In this document: positions 42,601 to 51,055 of the stretch, piece after piece
Layout of the letters: each line of letters begins with the position of its first letter
How positions within the stretch are numbered: position 1 is the first letter of the stretch
IMG/VR virus record: IMGVR_UViG_3300031669_000025
Span: 1 to 61,192 of that record
DNA from: a virus
Length of the DNA: 61,192 nt
Strand: one strand, 5' to 3'
Translations under genes and position numbers: made by a program
The notes under the pieces: generated by a model
The model's input: only the letters and a program-made list of their open reading frames with translations
What the model was told of the DNA's origin: nothing
Databases searched by the model: none

Positions 42601-44326
42601 CTGTCTGAGGCGCATTTAAGTTAATAAGTTCCTGCATCTCATATTCATCCTCATTAAGATTATGCAACTCTTTACCATCTCTATCTTTAGTATCCATTTT
42701 CTTTATGGAAAGTAAAGATACACTACCTATTCTAAAGTTATCAGTAAATGCAGTATTTTTAGCAGCAAAGTTTTTAAGTATAATACTTTCATTAGCATAT
42801 ACTCCACCTGATGTTAATATTCTTTGAGCAAGTCCTGAAAACTTTAGTTCTCTAACAAAGTCTATAATATACTTATTAAGTCCATAGGATTGAACAGTTT
42901 TATTACCTACTCTATGTGAAGTAGAAAGTATTTGCTTATTATACTTAGCATCTTCTTTAGATAAGTTTTTAAATGCTGTATCTTTAAATACATCATATTC
43001 TTCTATATTCTTACTTCCAACTAACTTAATGTTTTTGTATAGTAAGAGAAATGGACTATTATTATTATTTAGAAATGATTTAAAATCTGTTTTAGTATCT
43101 TTCTTATTTAATTTATATTGGCCTTTAACTATCTTATCCCAGAATTTATCTGAAATAGTTATACCTAAATCTTCTAAAAGTTGTCTTGCTTCATCTGGAT
43201 TACCATCTTTAAGAATCTTTTCAAACCTATCTACAACTTCTTTCTTATTATGTAATACTCCCTCAGAATCTAAATATTTACTATTATTTAAGTTGGCTTT
43301 CCAACTATCAAAAATATTTTTACTTATAGCATTCTGGTTAGCAATAACTTGAACAAATTGCATTGCTTTACCTTTTACCTTAGACCACATACCCATAGTA
43401 TGTTCTACATAGTGACAAGTTAAACTGGTGACAAATTTATTCCTAGTATTAACTCCCATAGCATCTAACTTATCAACTAACTGAGTTACCCAAGGGTATG
43501 CTTCAACATACTCAAGTAACCTATCTTTCATAAGTTCATAATCCTGTGGAATACCCGCAAGAATACTTCTAGTTATGCTTTCAACATAGGTTCCATCTAA
43601 ACTATCAACTTCACCTAAGGCATTCTTTGTTCCTGAGTCTATATCTGAAAATATTCTTTTTAACTCAGCATCTAACTCAATTTTAGCTTCATAAGAAGAC
43701 TTATTAAAATCTAATTTTTCATTAACACTTGCTTCTTCTTGTTCTAAATTAATATCATCATTAACACTACTTGCCAGATTATTAATTCTCTTTAACTTAA
43801 TATTTACTAGATTAGATAAAGTAGTAAAATTATCAATAACAGGATTAAGTAATCCATTTAAAATCTTTTCTTTAGTAGGAATATCAGAGTTTTCTATCTC
43901 TGACTTCATTCTTTTAAATCTATCTAATTCTGCCTTTAATACATTATTTCTAACTGTATTAATATCAGCATTAGGATTTTTAAGAAGTTCTCTATTAATT
44001 TTTCTAGTTAGAGAATTAGTAATTTGTTCTTGTCTAATAGCATCTAAGTCTTTAACTAAATATTTAGATAGAGACTCTTCTATCTTTTCACTAATAGATT
44101 TACCTGTATAGTTAGCATCAGCAGTAATTAACTTCTTATCACCAGCATATTTATCCCATAGATAGTAAGTAGCATCCATAGCAGTCTTATTAATACCTTT
44201 TCTCTTATCTCTAAGTTGAGGGTCTTTAAATTCCTGTTCTGTAAGTTTCTGTCCACCAAAATGTTCAACTATACTGTTGAAATCATCAACTACATCTTTA
44301 TTTACTACATTAGGACAATATGACAT
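36626..44326 (-). CDS. Giant virion RNA polymerase with a zincin-like C-terminal domain
   Basis: A 2,566-residue protein. AQMGSDFDVDKLYSYMYNY at about residue 1354 holds the D-x-D-x-D catalytic motif (DFDVD), matching the DFDID of the single-chain, two-barrel RNA polymerase of the crAss-like phage phi14:2. That enzyme is packaged in the virion and transcribes early genes. About 900 residues later, GVAETMLHETIHHFINS (about 2260) is an HExxH zinc-protease-like motif with the following His and a distal Glu region. The protease part might cut the giant proteins or host targets. The start is ATG 44324-44326, 3 nt after the upstream gene. Confidence 0.85.
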   Translation of the reverse strand: MSYCPNVVNKDVVDDFNSIVEHFGGQKLTEQEFKDPQLRDKRKGINKTAMDATYYLWDKYAGDKKLITADANYTGKSISEKIEESLSKYLVKDLDAIRQEQITNSLTRKINRELLKNPNADINTVRNNVLKAELDRFKRMKSEIENSDIPTKEKILNGLLNPVIDNFTTLSNLVNIKLKRINNLASSVNDDINLEQEEASVNEKLDFNKSSYEAKIELDAELKRIFSDIDSGTKNALGEVDSLDGTYVESITRSILAGIPQDYELMKDRLLEYVEAYPWVTQLVDKLDAMGVNTRNKFVTSLTCHYVEHTMGMWSKVKGKAMQFVQVIANQNAISKNIFDSWKANLNNSKYLDSEGVLHNKKEVVDRFEKILKDGNPDEARQLLEDLGITISDKFWDKIVKGQYKLNKKDTKTDFKSFLNNNNSPFLLLYKNIKLVGSKNIEEYDVFKDTAFKNLSKEDAKYNKQILSTSHRVGNKTVQSYGLNKYIIDFVRELKFSGLAQRILTSGGVYANESIILKNFAAKNTAFTDNFRIGSVSLLSIKKMDTKDRDGKELHNLNEDEYEMQELINLNAPQTDESNTGQRIGTLNSVTNSDKSTAMTVRTVLAKIKLENGELAQESIDLLYEQAVLPEIRRIKQWENIKKSRSSFPNKEFEQGGHMFLLIPSMNNMNDIWEKDGSLNKNVESVEFRSKINDEIMNVVNSLVAEKLELWTKYGIVTENSKGVLEPTMLDLRVFNEHKIFEGSRVEDYSKVVATDMVFQYIINNANIFTGIVGDAANFYKSKVYKEESKKLVRNNLLAKEDINDRQKVWATMSETTRLRVVKDIFDNVGKRLAMHIAPGKSSADYEGKVKYIFANDRAVDSKSLDQYKVLIGNESKDYSKEGILSEGTNAQEFTTYLEHLHNMDTSGLLPLGFYNEIASIVQDEINKGNHYYEQAIKDKLSDEFKDTYNHLVLQVTKPVYSWFEVGNTGLTPMYIKTSAYPLIPSLTSGLDMDNIRIAMEKNGLHRLSFASGTKLGMPVNAVNLWDENNNIRTDIPLEEIEGASKELPRMGFRIQQEVPYEELKDAINRVSQADKNLFTNLLSITGFKYRGKEYTGAELQKEYEQHYTDLYKSNYSNLIKKLNVQFDARGNIKSLDRDALKKTLLEEATQRGYPINDIESLNLDDALDYISFMPSAAKYEALLNSIVKNKVLKMKFRGKSFVLSTEEGYQSNSKSEDDLTPNEKSGIKYTPKWKGSLDPGHFEDATGKKLTGKELAKAFKEGTAIVKTPAQVFIPWKFQWGNEKLNINDFVDPEINLIDTSKLPEELLNLFGMRIPNQGANSQSWMEIAGFLPKECGDIIVAPRDFLAQMGSDFDVDKLYSYMYNYMYKDSKLSKLRFNSKEEIEQLKEETLTKLAFTLNENEVPEINKEAKFIDDVDKVWQQELQNRLLDIHIALHQNTNMLVQSQIVEPLGFWKFKEIADEIDAAKEINKNFTPLSDSYQRDKRLNAAMGKALVGDFANLMMFNAVAQGKDLHFVNKDGNNIHFRFGSNVSNGDLSGIFTLKTLNKLIFKVAATEKLDAKEVRKDINTYLPKIQQYLDLKDITFKSQVISGLASAAVDNEKEQILDKLFLNSDTSKYVKLLAQLGFGEEVAYFVKQPIIVDYFNELKRLKSSLGDFTPNADTQALFFAISKYGDENFSKEKFEKLFDKGHGLSIEAMKQSILNPGADFNYIQQAALSQLMYLKKYADKLQLVQSVINTDSKGLDKSLFETISKEEIIDRLNTSGIANVNKVLEGTINGAATEYGLRFNNKLWGNFFPYTQDGVTKIFNIVENIFNKDEIGVSEKSDIKNTIWKNFKSYLFTLQNLGLLNQNIDAERKRLMLDTKDNKSLATKIKMIQNLPKFINDPFISRLVPYLSKGAKPSTLSMNTNVEPSAELYIMQAAASLYTNVVDIPTIGMNTRELFEDLVKSAYINGGVQEFSQYLKFMPVSYLQGIGFTTNMSNLVREKFFEDNEKLDIPNDEMPNWVIPTFVQQYFQHDQRGLPQLSGENLNNSIIPLEKDNNYVTNNKLTSFALTNTDYYTGSGRFKEPPIFLVIPSAGRFKGLSKNILFIYQGIKTEEGQPIYTRVANLGMGSTNEYNFGIDNATSMINQYNPIYAADGVEQKDEKYPTEKGYSEEYDNPESSKENVEELLRIVPQGDTKDIQDILDNITINSSDVFQQVLAREFIKLLDKENVSLDSTSNMEGTAGSYKDNKIYLNLNSDKNKTVEGVAETMLHETIHHFINSSIKEYEKNPKNVSPETRDAIKELKRLQSIYNARIKDKYGDKYATKLDAIKGKKYDLLDTNDELMEIYASQVDKLNEFVTLTTTNKHIQEVLNDINDPDNKNKGLLDKLSDLLNKLLSSLGFNVNKNSLLEGALKNSLILINGNNSRTLISDKNTMNYEEQPKDSMDEFYDINPEYGKDDFYDDYQTVESFLPSKDRTNPDEVLRKFGELNSQGRVKLVPVDRNGGITIYNKMIKKAQNINNNQTEYTAKVGTTSGEEVRSNGRQYYYIKLIPREENILNKYNSISRDEILDEMRKCRG

Positions 44327-44329
44327 ATG

Positions 44330-47300
44330 TTAACATTTTTTATTAGAGTCTATAATATCTTTATCAAAAGTATCACTTGGTTTATCTGAAGGAACATAAG
44401 GTAAATCTGACCAACTATCAAAAGCATTTATTAAGTCTAAAGAATCTTGAGATAATTCAGATTTAGTAGTTTTAACTTCTTTAATTTTAGGTTCTTTAAC
44501 TTCCTTAGTTTCTTCTTGTAATTTCTTACTTTCTTCATTAAATTCTGAAAAATCTGCTCTAACTACTGGATTGAGTGTATAAGAATAAACAGGTTTACTA
44601 TTTCTTTCTCCTACCTTATTACCTTTAACTTTAGTAGTTAGATTATTCATAACAAATTCTTTGTAAGGTCTTGAATTAAATTTTTCACCATCAAAGATAG
44701 CAATATTTTTATTATCTGCAAATTCTTCAATATTAGTATTTAAATATAATCCATCTAAAGTTCTTTCCAATCTATCCATTACTAGACCTCTTAATTCTTG
44801 ATGTTCTTTAGAAATACTATATGGTCTACCACCTTTTCTATCTAAGTTGCCATCAAAGAATTCTATAACACCATTATTCATAGTAAAGTAAGTATTATTA
44901 GTAGCATGAGGAATACTATCAATAATATCTCTTAGCATACTTCCTCTAGTATCATAACGGTATAAAAACATATTTAAGAAGTCACTTAATCCTTGTGAAG
45001 TCAATACATTTTTTTTAGTTATATCTTCAATATTTTTAGCAACTTCTTCATTACCATCTAAATGTGCATTAATAGCCTCAAGTATACTTTGTTTTATTTC
45101 ATCTCTTTCATCCATAGTTTCAATCCTAGGACTATTGAGAACAATACCTAAGTTCTTACCATTGGCAGTTTTAACTATAAGATAAGTAGCACCAGGTATA
45201 ACATGCTGGTTAACTACTTCTTCTTTAAAAACATCATTTTTACCTGTTTTAAACTCAGTTCTAGTTGCAACTGCTATAGTATACCTACTATCTTCTCCTA
45301 CTGCATCCTTAGCACTGTGAGATTCATTATTAGATAGTAAAAATAATACACCATTACTTACATCTTCAATCTTAGTTTTATACTTTCCTTTATTATTAAT
45401 AATACCAGTTCTAATATTTCTAAGTTGTAACTTACTTCTTTGTAAATCAGCAATGGTATTTTCTGGATTAATCCAACTATCATTATGAAGAAATACATTC
45501 TGTCCTGTAACTCTAATTGGAACATTATCTATATATTCCTGTAACTTTGTCACATCTTCATTAGGATGAGTGTCAATAAGTCTTTGCTTATAAGCACCCC
45601 AACTAATTAATTCTTTACCTTCTGTATCAGGATCATAAATTTGTATCTCACCATCATCAGCAACTTCAAAAGATATGTTATCACCTACATTAAACTTATA
45701 TGGATTCATTAAGTCTAATGCAGCATCTTTATCTAACTCATTAGTTTCATCTGTATAAACTACTCTAGTTTTACCATTAACTTCTCTAACTTCTCTTTTA
45801 TACTGTCTATCTCTATGTGCTAAAGCATTACTAGGATTATCTATCTTAGTATTAGTATATGATATAGTTCCATTATCATTAATTTCTTTGGCACCATTAT
45901 TATCCTGTAAAGTTTTATTAGTATTAGCAAACTCTTCACTAATTTCTTTTTCTTTATCTGAATCTAAATTTAATGGATCAGCAACTACCTTAGTAACAGT
46001 TTCACTAATTACTTCCTGTCTATTTTGAGAAATAACATTCCAATCTTCTTTAGATATACCATTCTTTAATATAACTTCTCTATCCTGTCTAGATAAATTA
46101 TCTACATCAGAATCCTTGTAACCCATAGTATTAAGTTGTTTTCTTGCTCCAGGATTAACATCTGTTGCAATTTTAACTTCAGGTTGAGTATTAGATTCAG
46201 CAGACTCTAATTTAGCTAATTCTGCATCATATTTAGCGTTGATTTCTTTATATTGATTGTAAAGCTCATTTAATTTAGTAATATCTCCTTTCCTTGCTAC
46301 ATTTATCATAGCAGTAGAAAATATACCAGCTATTTCTTTTTTATTTTCATCTTGAAATTTATCAGGATGTGTCTCTTTTAAGTATTGTTTTAAAAGTTTA
46401 TTAGCTCTTTCATTTTCAATTTTCTCATTTCCATTTAAAACATTTGATATTTTACTAAAAAGGTTATCAAAATGGTCTTTTGGTAATGGTTTTTTATCTT
46501 CTTCTGTTATTGGTCCACTTCTTTTATTTTCTTCTCCTCTATTTACAATTTTTTCTACTATATTATCAGATTCTTCATTTCTTCTCTTTTCAATATCAGC
46601 TTTTTTAGTTTCTAATTCTGAAGTAACATTTGTTGAAATATTTTCCTGTTTAGATTTAGGTTGAGAAGCAAACTCATCATTAGCATTTAAAGCATTATAT
46701 TCATCTATATCTACAGGATTAGAAATAACTTCTTGATTAGGAATTACTTCATTTAATTTTTCTGCTTGAGCCTTAACCCTCGCATCTTTTACTTCCCCTT
46801 TAAGTTGAACTAATACTTTATTTAAATTACCAGTAAATTCATTATCATTAATTCTTTTCTTTTCTTCTGTAATTTTATTTAATCTTTTAACACCTTCAGG
46901 AGTAGAATATAAATCTAAAGTTTTAATAGCATTTCTTCTATCCATTGCTAACCTTAAATAGTCAGAAACTAGTTGAGTTCCATTCTCTCCAGTTTGTGTA
47001 AAAATATGGTTATTATCTTTAATAGTTTTTTCTAATATTTTAGAGTTCTCATCATTAGAGTTTTCTAAAAAGTTCTGCATTGCTGCATGAATTTCTGGTG
47101 ACTTACTAATAGTTGAAAGTAACTCATCATTTCTCCTACCTAAGTTTTGCAACTTAGATGCTTCTCCATACATTACTTCTAAAGTTTCCTGAGATGCTTC
47201 TGGATGAAGTATTTGTAAATTATTATAAAGGTCATTAAGTTTAGTAGCTTCCTGCTTCATCATCTCAATATACTGCATAGGTTGTTTACTATCTACAGCA

Positions 47301-49162
47301 GGATCAATACCAAAGTATTGTTGAAATTCTTCTTTAGGTAATGATTTAAAATCATCTATATCATCCATGAGTTGTTCAAACTTTCCAGTTTTAACTCTGG
47401 AAAGGACAAAACTTTTGAATGAATCATTCTTTAAATTCTTATAAGTATAAATATCATTATTCTTGATAGCCTCATCCATCTCCTTTTGGAGTGTAAGAAA
47501 TCTAACTCCATTATCTATCTTATCTGAATTTTTATTAAATATATCTTTACCTTGAGAATTAAGTATATCAACAAATTTTTTACCTAACTCATTTTTTTCA
47601 TCAATTTCTTTTAATGACCTTCTTATTTCACCAGTAACAGTTCCAGATATTACACCAGTTAATCCACCAAGTAACATAGATTCCTGACCATTCTTAGTTC
47701 CAAAACTTTGGTCAATACCATACTTAGTAGCCTCAACTAAATCTGCAAAATCTGCTTTACCATTCTTATTAAACTTCTTATCATAATAATCTTGAGTAGA
47801 AGCCTGAAAAATATTCTGCATATTTTCCTCGTTACTTTCTGTAATAAGCCCAGGAGTCCAAGCCTTTACTTTAGCCATAACTTTAGATAACTTAGTAGCA
47901 TCATTAAGAACATAGTTACTACCTTCTTTAGTTATCCTCTCAGCAACTTCTTGAGTTGCTTTACCCATATCCTGTATTGCAGTTTTTTGAAGTGTTTTAT
48001 GACCAGATAGATATTTACTAAACTGTATTAAATCACTGCCAGCAAGAAGAGGTAAATTTAAAAGGTAATCCCAATTACCAGCAGAAGAAGAATATTTATC
48101 TACATCTTTAAGTTTATTTTCATAAAGATTAGGTTCCCATACTTGTAACTCTTTACTTAAAGCTTCTTGTCCTTGTGGAGTTATTTGTTTTTCCCATTTT
48201 TCTCGATCTCCAACTCCTGATCTATTAAATGTATAATATTCTGGATGTGCAATTTCAAAATCATTAATAACTTGCGCTCTAGTTTTAACTTTACCTTCCT
48301 TAACCTGTTGGTTAAGTTCATCCATATAAGCCTGTTGAGAACTTTGCTTAGTCTGAAGTGCTTCTGATGTAGCTTCAGTTCCAGCAGAAAGTAATGCAGA
48401 ACCTGCTTTAGTGGCTGCATTTACTATTGAACTTTGTTTTGCTGTTATATCTAAAGCTTTTTCTAAAGCTTGTGCTTTATTCATACCCTGAGCTAGATAA
48501 GCTGCCTCATACTTTAAAGCATTACCTGTTAATTCAGCACCTCTAGCAGAAGCCATCAATTTACCAGCAGCAGAAAATGCTTTAAATAATGCTCCACTAC
48601 CAACCCAACCACCACCAATAGCACCTACTATATATCCTGCATTCTTTAATATCTTATCGGAGAGAAAATTCCAAGTAAAAATATTATGTTTTAAATTGAA
48701 TGCCCCAGCATTTAATTCTTCATTAGTATAATAATTAGGAAGATAATCTTCCATTGCTTTATTAAACTCATCAAATTTTCTAGATATATCATTATCATAT
48801 ACCTTAGAAAAATCACCTTCCGCAATTGCTTGAATTATACCATAAGGTAATGATGTAAAAGTAGTAGCAAATGTAGTAGCGGCTAAACCTGTTCCTTTCA
48901 ATAATCCAGCACCTACTTTTTCATACCAATGTTGATCTAAACCTCTAATTTCTGATAAATTATCTAAAGCACCAGCAGGAGTTCCATTATCAAATTTAGA
49001 TGAATATTTATCACCTATACCTAAAAATTCTGGAGTATCTTGAAATGTACTTCCATAATTATATCCTGTTTGAAAAAATGGAGATTTAGTTAAATCTTTG
49101 TTAGTAGGAGGTAATAATGAATTAACATTATCATCTTGTAAAAAAGTATTGTCAATTGGCAT
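44330..49162 (-). CDS. Giant virion protein with a J-domain-like segment
   Basis: A 1,610-residue protein. The first 300 residues include Gly/Ala-rich hydrophobic stretches (GLLKGTGLAATTFATTFTSL; AGYIVGAIGGGWVGSGALF) that may insert into the host membrane during DNA entry. Near residue 930 the sequence KLLKQYLKETHPDKFQDENKKE resembles the HPDK loop of DnaJ J-domains, followed by a helix ending NQYKEINAKYDAEL. The rest is charged helical and beta mixed. Position next to the RNA polymerase marks it as part of the packaged giant set of crAss-like phages. Exact role unknown. Confidence 0.7.
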   Translation of the reverse strand: MPIDNTFLQDDNVNSLLPPTNKDLTKSPFFQTGYNYGSTFQDTPEFLGIGDKYSSKFDNGTPAGALDNLSEIRGLDQHWYEKVGAGLLKGTGLAATTFATTFTSLPYGIIQAIAEGDFSKVYDNDISRKFDEFNKAMEDYLPNYYTNEELNAGAFNLKHNIFTWNFLSDKILKNAGYIVGAIGGGWVGSGALFKAFSAAGKLMASARGAELTGNALKYEAAYLAQGMNKAQALEKALDITAKQSSIVNAATKAGSALLSAGTEATSEALQTKQSSQQAYMDELNQQVKEGKVKTRAQVINDFEIAHPEYYTFNRSGVGDREKWEKQITPQGQEALSKELQVWEPNLYENKLKDVDKYSSSAGNWDYLLNLPLLAGSDLIQFSKYLSGHKTLQKTAIQDMGKATQEVAERITKEGSNYVLNDATKLSKVMAKVKAWTPGLITESNEENMQNIFQASTQDYYDKKFNKNGKADFADLVEATKYGIDQSFGTKNGQESMLLGGLTGVISGTVTGEIRRSLKEIDEKNELGKKFVDILNSQGKDIFNKNSDKIDNGVRFLTLQKEMDEAIKNNDIYTYKNLKNDSFKSFVLSRVKTGKFEQLMDDIDDFKSLPKEEFQQYFGIDPAVDSKQPMQYIEMMKQEATKLNDLYNNLQILHPEASQETLEVMYGEASKLQNLGRRNDELLSTISKSPEIHAAMQNFLENSNDENSKILEKTIKDNNHIFTQTGENGTQLVSDYLRLAMDRRNAIKTLDLYSTPEGVKRLNKITEEKKRINDNEFTGNLNKVLVQLKGEVKDARVKAQAEKLNEVIPNQEVISNPVDIDEYNALNANDEFASQPKSKQENISTNVTSELETKKADIEKRRNEESDNIVEKIVNRGEENKRSGPITEEDKKPLPKDHFDNLFSKISNVLNGNEKIENERANKLLKQYLKETHPDKFQDENKKEIAGIFSTAMINVARKGDITKLNELYNQYKEINAKYDAELAKLESAESNTQPEVKIATDVNPGARKQLNTMGYKDSDVDNLSRQDREVILKNGISKEDWNVISQNRQEVISETVTKVVADPLNLDSDKEKEISEEFANTNKTLQDNNGAKEINDNGTISYTNTKIDNPSNALAHRDRQYKREVREVNGKTRVVYTDETNELDKDAALDLMNPYKFNVGDNISFEVADDGEIQIYDPDTEGKELISWGAYKQRLIDTHPNEDVTKLQEYIDNVPIRVTGQNVFLHNDSWINPENTIADLQRSKLQLRNIRTGIINNKGKYKTKIEDVSNGVLFLLSNNESHSAKDAVGEDSRYTIAVATRTEFKTGKNDVFKEEVVNQHVIPGATYLIVKTANGKNLGIVLNSPRIETMDERDEIKQSILEAINAHLDGNEEVAKNIEDITKKNVLTSQGLSDFLNMFLYRYDTRGSMLRDIIDSIPHATNNTYFTMNNGVIEFFDGNLDRKGGRPYSISKEHQELRGLVMDRLERTLDGLYLNTNIEEFADNKNIAIFDGEKFNSRPYKEFVMNNLTTKVKGNKVGERNSKPVYSYTLNPVVRADFSEFNEESKKLQEETKEVKEPKIKEVKTTKSELSQDSLDLINAFDSWSDLPYVPSDKPSDTFDKDIIDSNKKC

Positions 49163-49166
49163 ATTA

Positions 49167-51050
49167 TTACCTATTTTGTTTTTGTTGTTGTGTGAAATTT
49201 AAACCATAATTTCCTAAATTAGATAAATGTCCAGCCATCATACTATTAATAGCATTAACAAAAGTTCCATAATCAACATCTTTTGCTTGTTGACCATGAA
49301 TTTTATCCACAATAGTATATTTATCATCTCCATTATATGTAGCAGAGAATAAAGAATTATCATCTATTACTTGAGAATTTTTAATATTATCAGATAATAT
49401 TTTTCTAGCTTTTTGTAAAGAATGAGATACTGCATTAGTAAAAGTATCAAAAGTTAAATTAATATTCTTTGACTTACCATTACCTAAATCAATTGAGGTA
49501 GAAAATTCCCCAGTTCTAGTATTATAATTTAATGCATTATTAGTTATCTGTTTAATTATTTCATTTTGATCTAAATCTAATTTATCTGCGACCTGTGCTA
49601 TACCTATATTACCAGAAGAGTCATTACCCAATCTAAAAGTCATACTATTAACAAATTGAGGATTATTATCTTTTAATGCTGAAATACCTTTTTGAACTAA
49701 AGGATTAATAGCATTATATTTTGGAACATCTTTATATGTATATTCTTTATCTGAATCATACATTTCTGCCCATCCTTTATCTGTAGTAGGTAATGCAATA
49801 CCATTAGCTTTTAATAATTGACTTTGATTTTTTTTATAATCATCTAAAATATCTTGAGCTTGTTTTATTTTTTCTTCTTTATTTTTTAATTTGTATGCTA
49901 GTATATCTGGTGCTAATGATCCAGCAAGGTCCATAATATTAGAACCCTTTGTATTTGCTATATAGTTATCTACATTTTCTTTTGCTTTTTCAATATCACT
50001 TAAATTATTGAAATCTCCAGTAAACCAATATGGCTTATCAAACAAGCTAGTCATAGATTCTTTTCTGGTAGCAAAAGCATTGTCTTCTAATGTTCCATCA
50101 AAAGAATTCATAAAAGGATTTATAGGTTGATTTAAAGTATTTTGTCTTTGATCTGCTGGAACTTCTAAATGTTGAATATCATTAGCCTTAGAAGTTTGAC
50201 CTTTAATTATATTTGCAACATATTGTCCAATAGCATTAGGATTTTTTATGTTAGCAAACTCTTGACTAGCTTGAGGTGCGTCATTAAGAAAATGTTTAAC
50301 TATTTCTTGCCCAGTAGAATTAAGATTACCATCCTTATTAAACATATAATCTTGAATTTCTTGATCACTTTTACCTCTATATTTTATAGAGTTCATTAAC
50401 CAAGCATATTTAGGGTCTTGTGCTAAGTTTGTTTCACTACCACTTTGTTGTAATGCCTTAGAATATTCTTCATCAATCCATTTACTAAAGTCTCCAGCAG
50501 CTCTAACATTATAAGTAGGTAAAGCATAAGTTCCATTAGGTTGTAATACAGATTTATTACCAAATATTTCATCAGGAGATATATCAACCCTATTAACATT
50601 ACCATTATCATCAATTACAGCTTTCTTTGGGCCAATACCTTGTGCTACTAAAGTATCATAAAGTTGTTTTGCTTTAGCCTGATTATCATAATTAGTTTGA
50701 ATCAAGTTGAAGATAGGTTTTGATGCAATAAGTTTAGATGCAATAGACTTTCTAGCTAAAGCATAATCACCATTATATTTAGTATCTACTTCTTTTTGAA
50801 TATCATCATTAACTTTCTGTAATGCTTGAGCAGCTACAGGCATATCATCATTAGTAGCTTTCATATCACCAACTTGAGCAGCAAATTGTTCAGGCATCAT
50901 AGAAGCCTCATTATACTCCTTATTACGCTCAGTAAGATACTGCATTGCTAAAGCATCTCCACCACTATAATCTGTAGGATTATAATTAACTACTTGTGCT
51001 TGAGATTGATTTTGATTCTGATATGGATAACTATATCTATTATTAGGCAT
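49167..51050 (-). CDS. Virion-associated protein, unknown role
   Basis: A 627-residue protein rich in Asn, Gln and Lys. It starts MPNNRYSYPYQNQNQSQAQVV, suggesting a disordered N-terminus, and ends with a Gln/Lys-rich NFTQQQKQNR. No enzyme motif is seen. It sits between the promoter-proximal 713-residue protein and the giant proteins, with intergenic gaps of about 5 nt. By position it is likely packaged cargo or internal virion protein. Confidence 0.65.
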   Translation of the reverse strand: MPNNRYSYPYQNQNQSQAQVVNYNPTDYSGGDALAMQYLTERNKEYNEASMMPEQFAAQVGDMKATNDDMPVAAQALQKVNDDIQKEVDTKYNGDYALARKSIASKLIASKPIFNLIQTNYDNQAKAKQLYDTLVAQGIGPKKAVIDDNGNVNRVDISPDEIFGNKSVLQPNGTYALPTYNVRAAGDFSKWIDEEYSKALQQSGSETNLAQDPKYAWLMNSIKYRGKSDQEIQDYMFNKDGNLNSTGQEIVKHFLNDAPQASQEFANIKNPNAIGQYVANIIKGQTSKANDIQHLEVPADQRQNTLNQPINPFMNSFDGTLEDNAFATRKESMTSLFDKPYWFTGDFNNLSDIEKAKENVDNYIANTKGSNIMDLAGSLAPDILAYKLKNKEEKIKQAQDILDDYKKNQSQLLKANGIALPTTDKGWAEMYDSDKEYTYKDVPKYNAINPLVQKGISALKDNNPQFVNSMTFRLGNDSSGNIGIAQVADKLDLDQNEIIKQITNNALNYNTRTGEFSTSIDLGNGKSKNINLTFDTFTNAVSHSLQKARKILSDNIKNSQVIDDNSLFSATYNGDDKYTIVDKIHGQQAKDVDYGTFVNAINSMMAGHLSNLGNYGLNFTQQQKQNR

Positions 51051-51055
51051 ACTCT

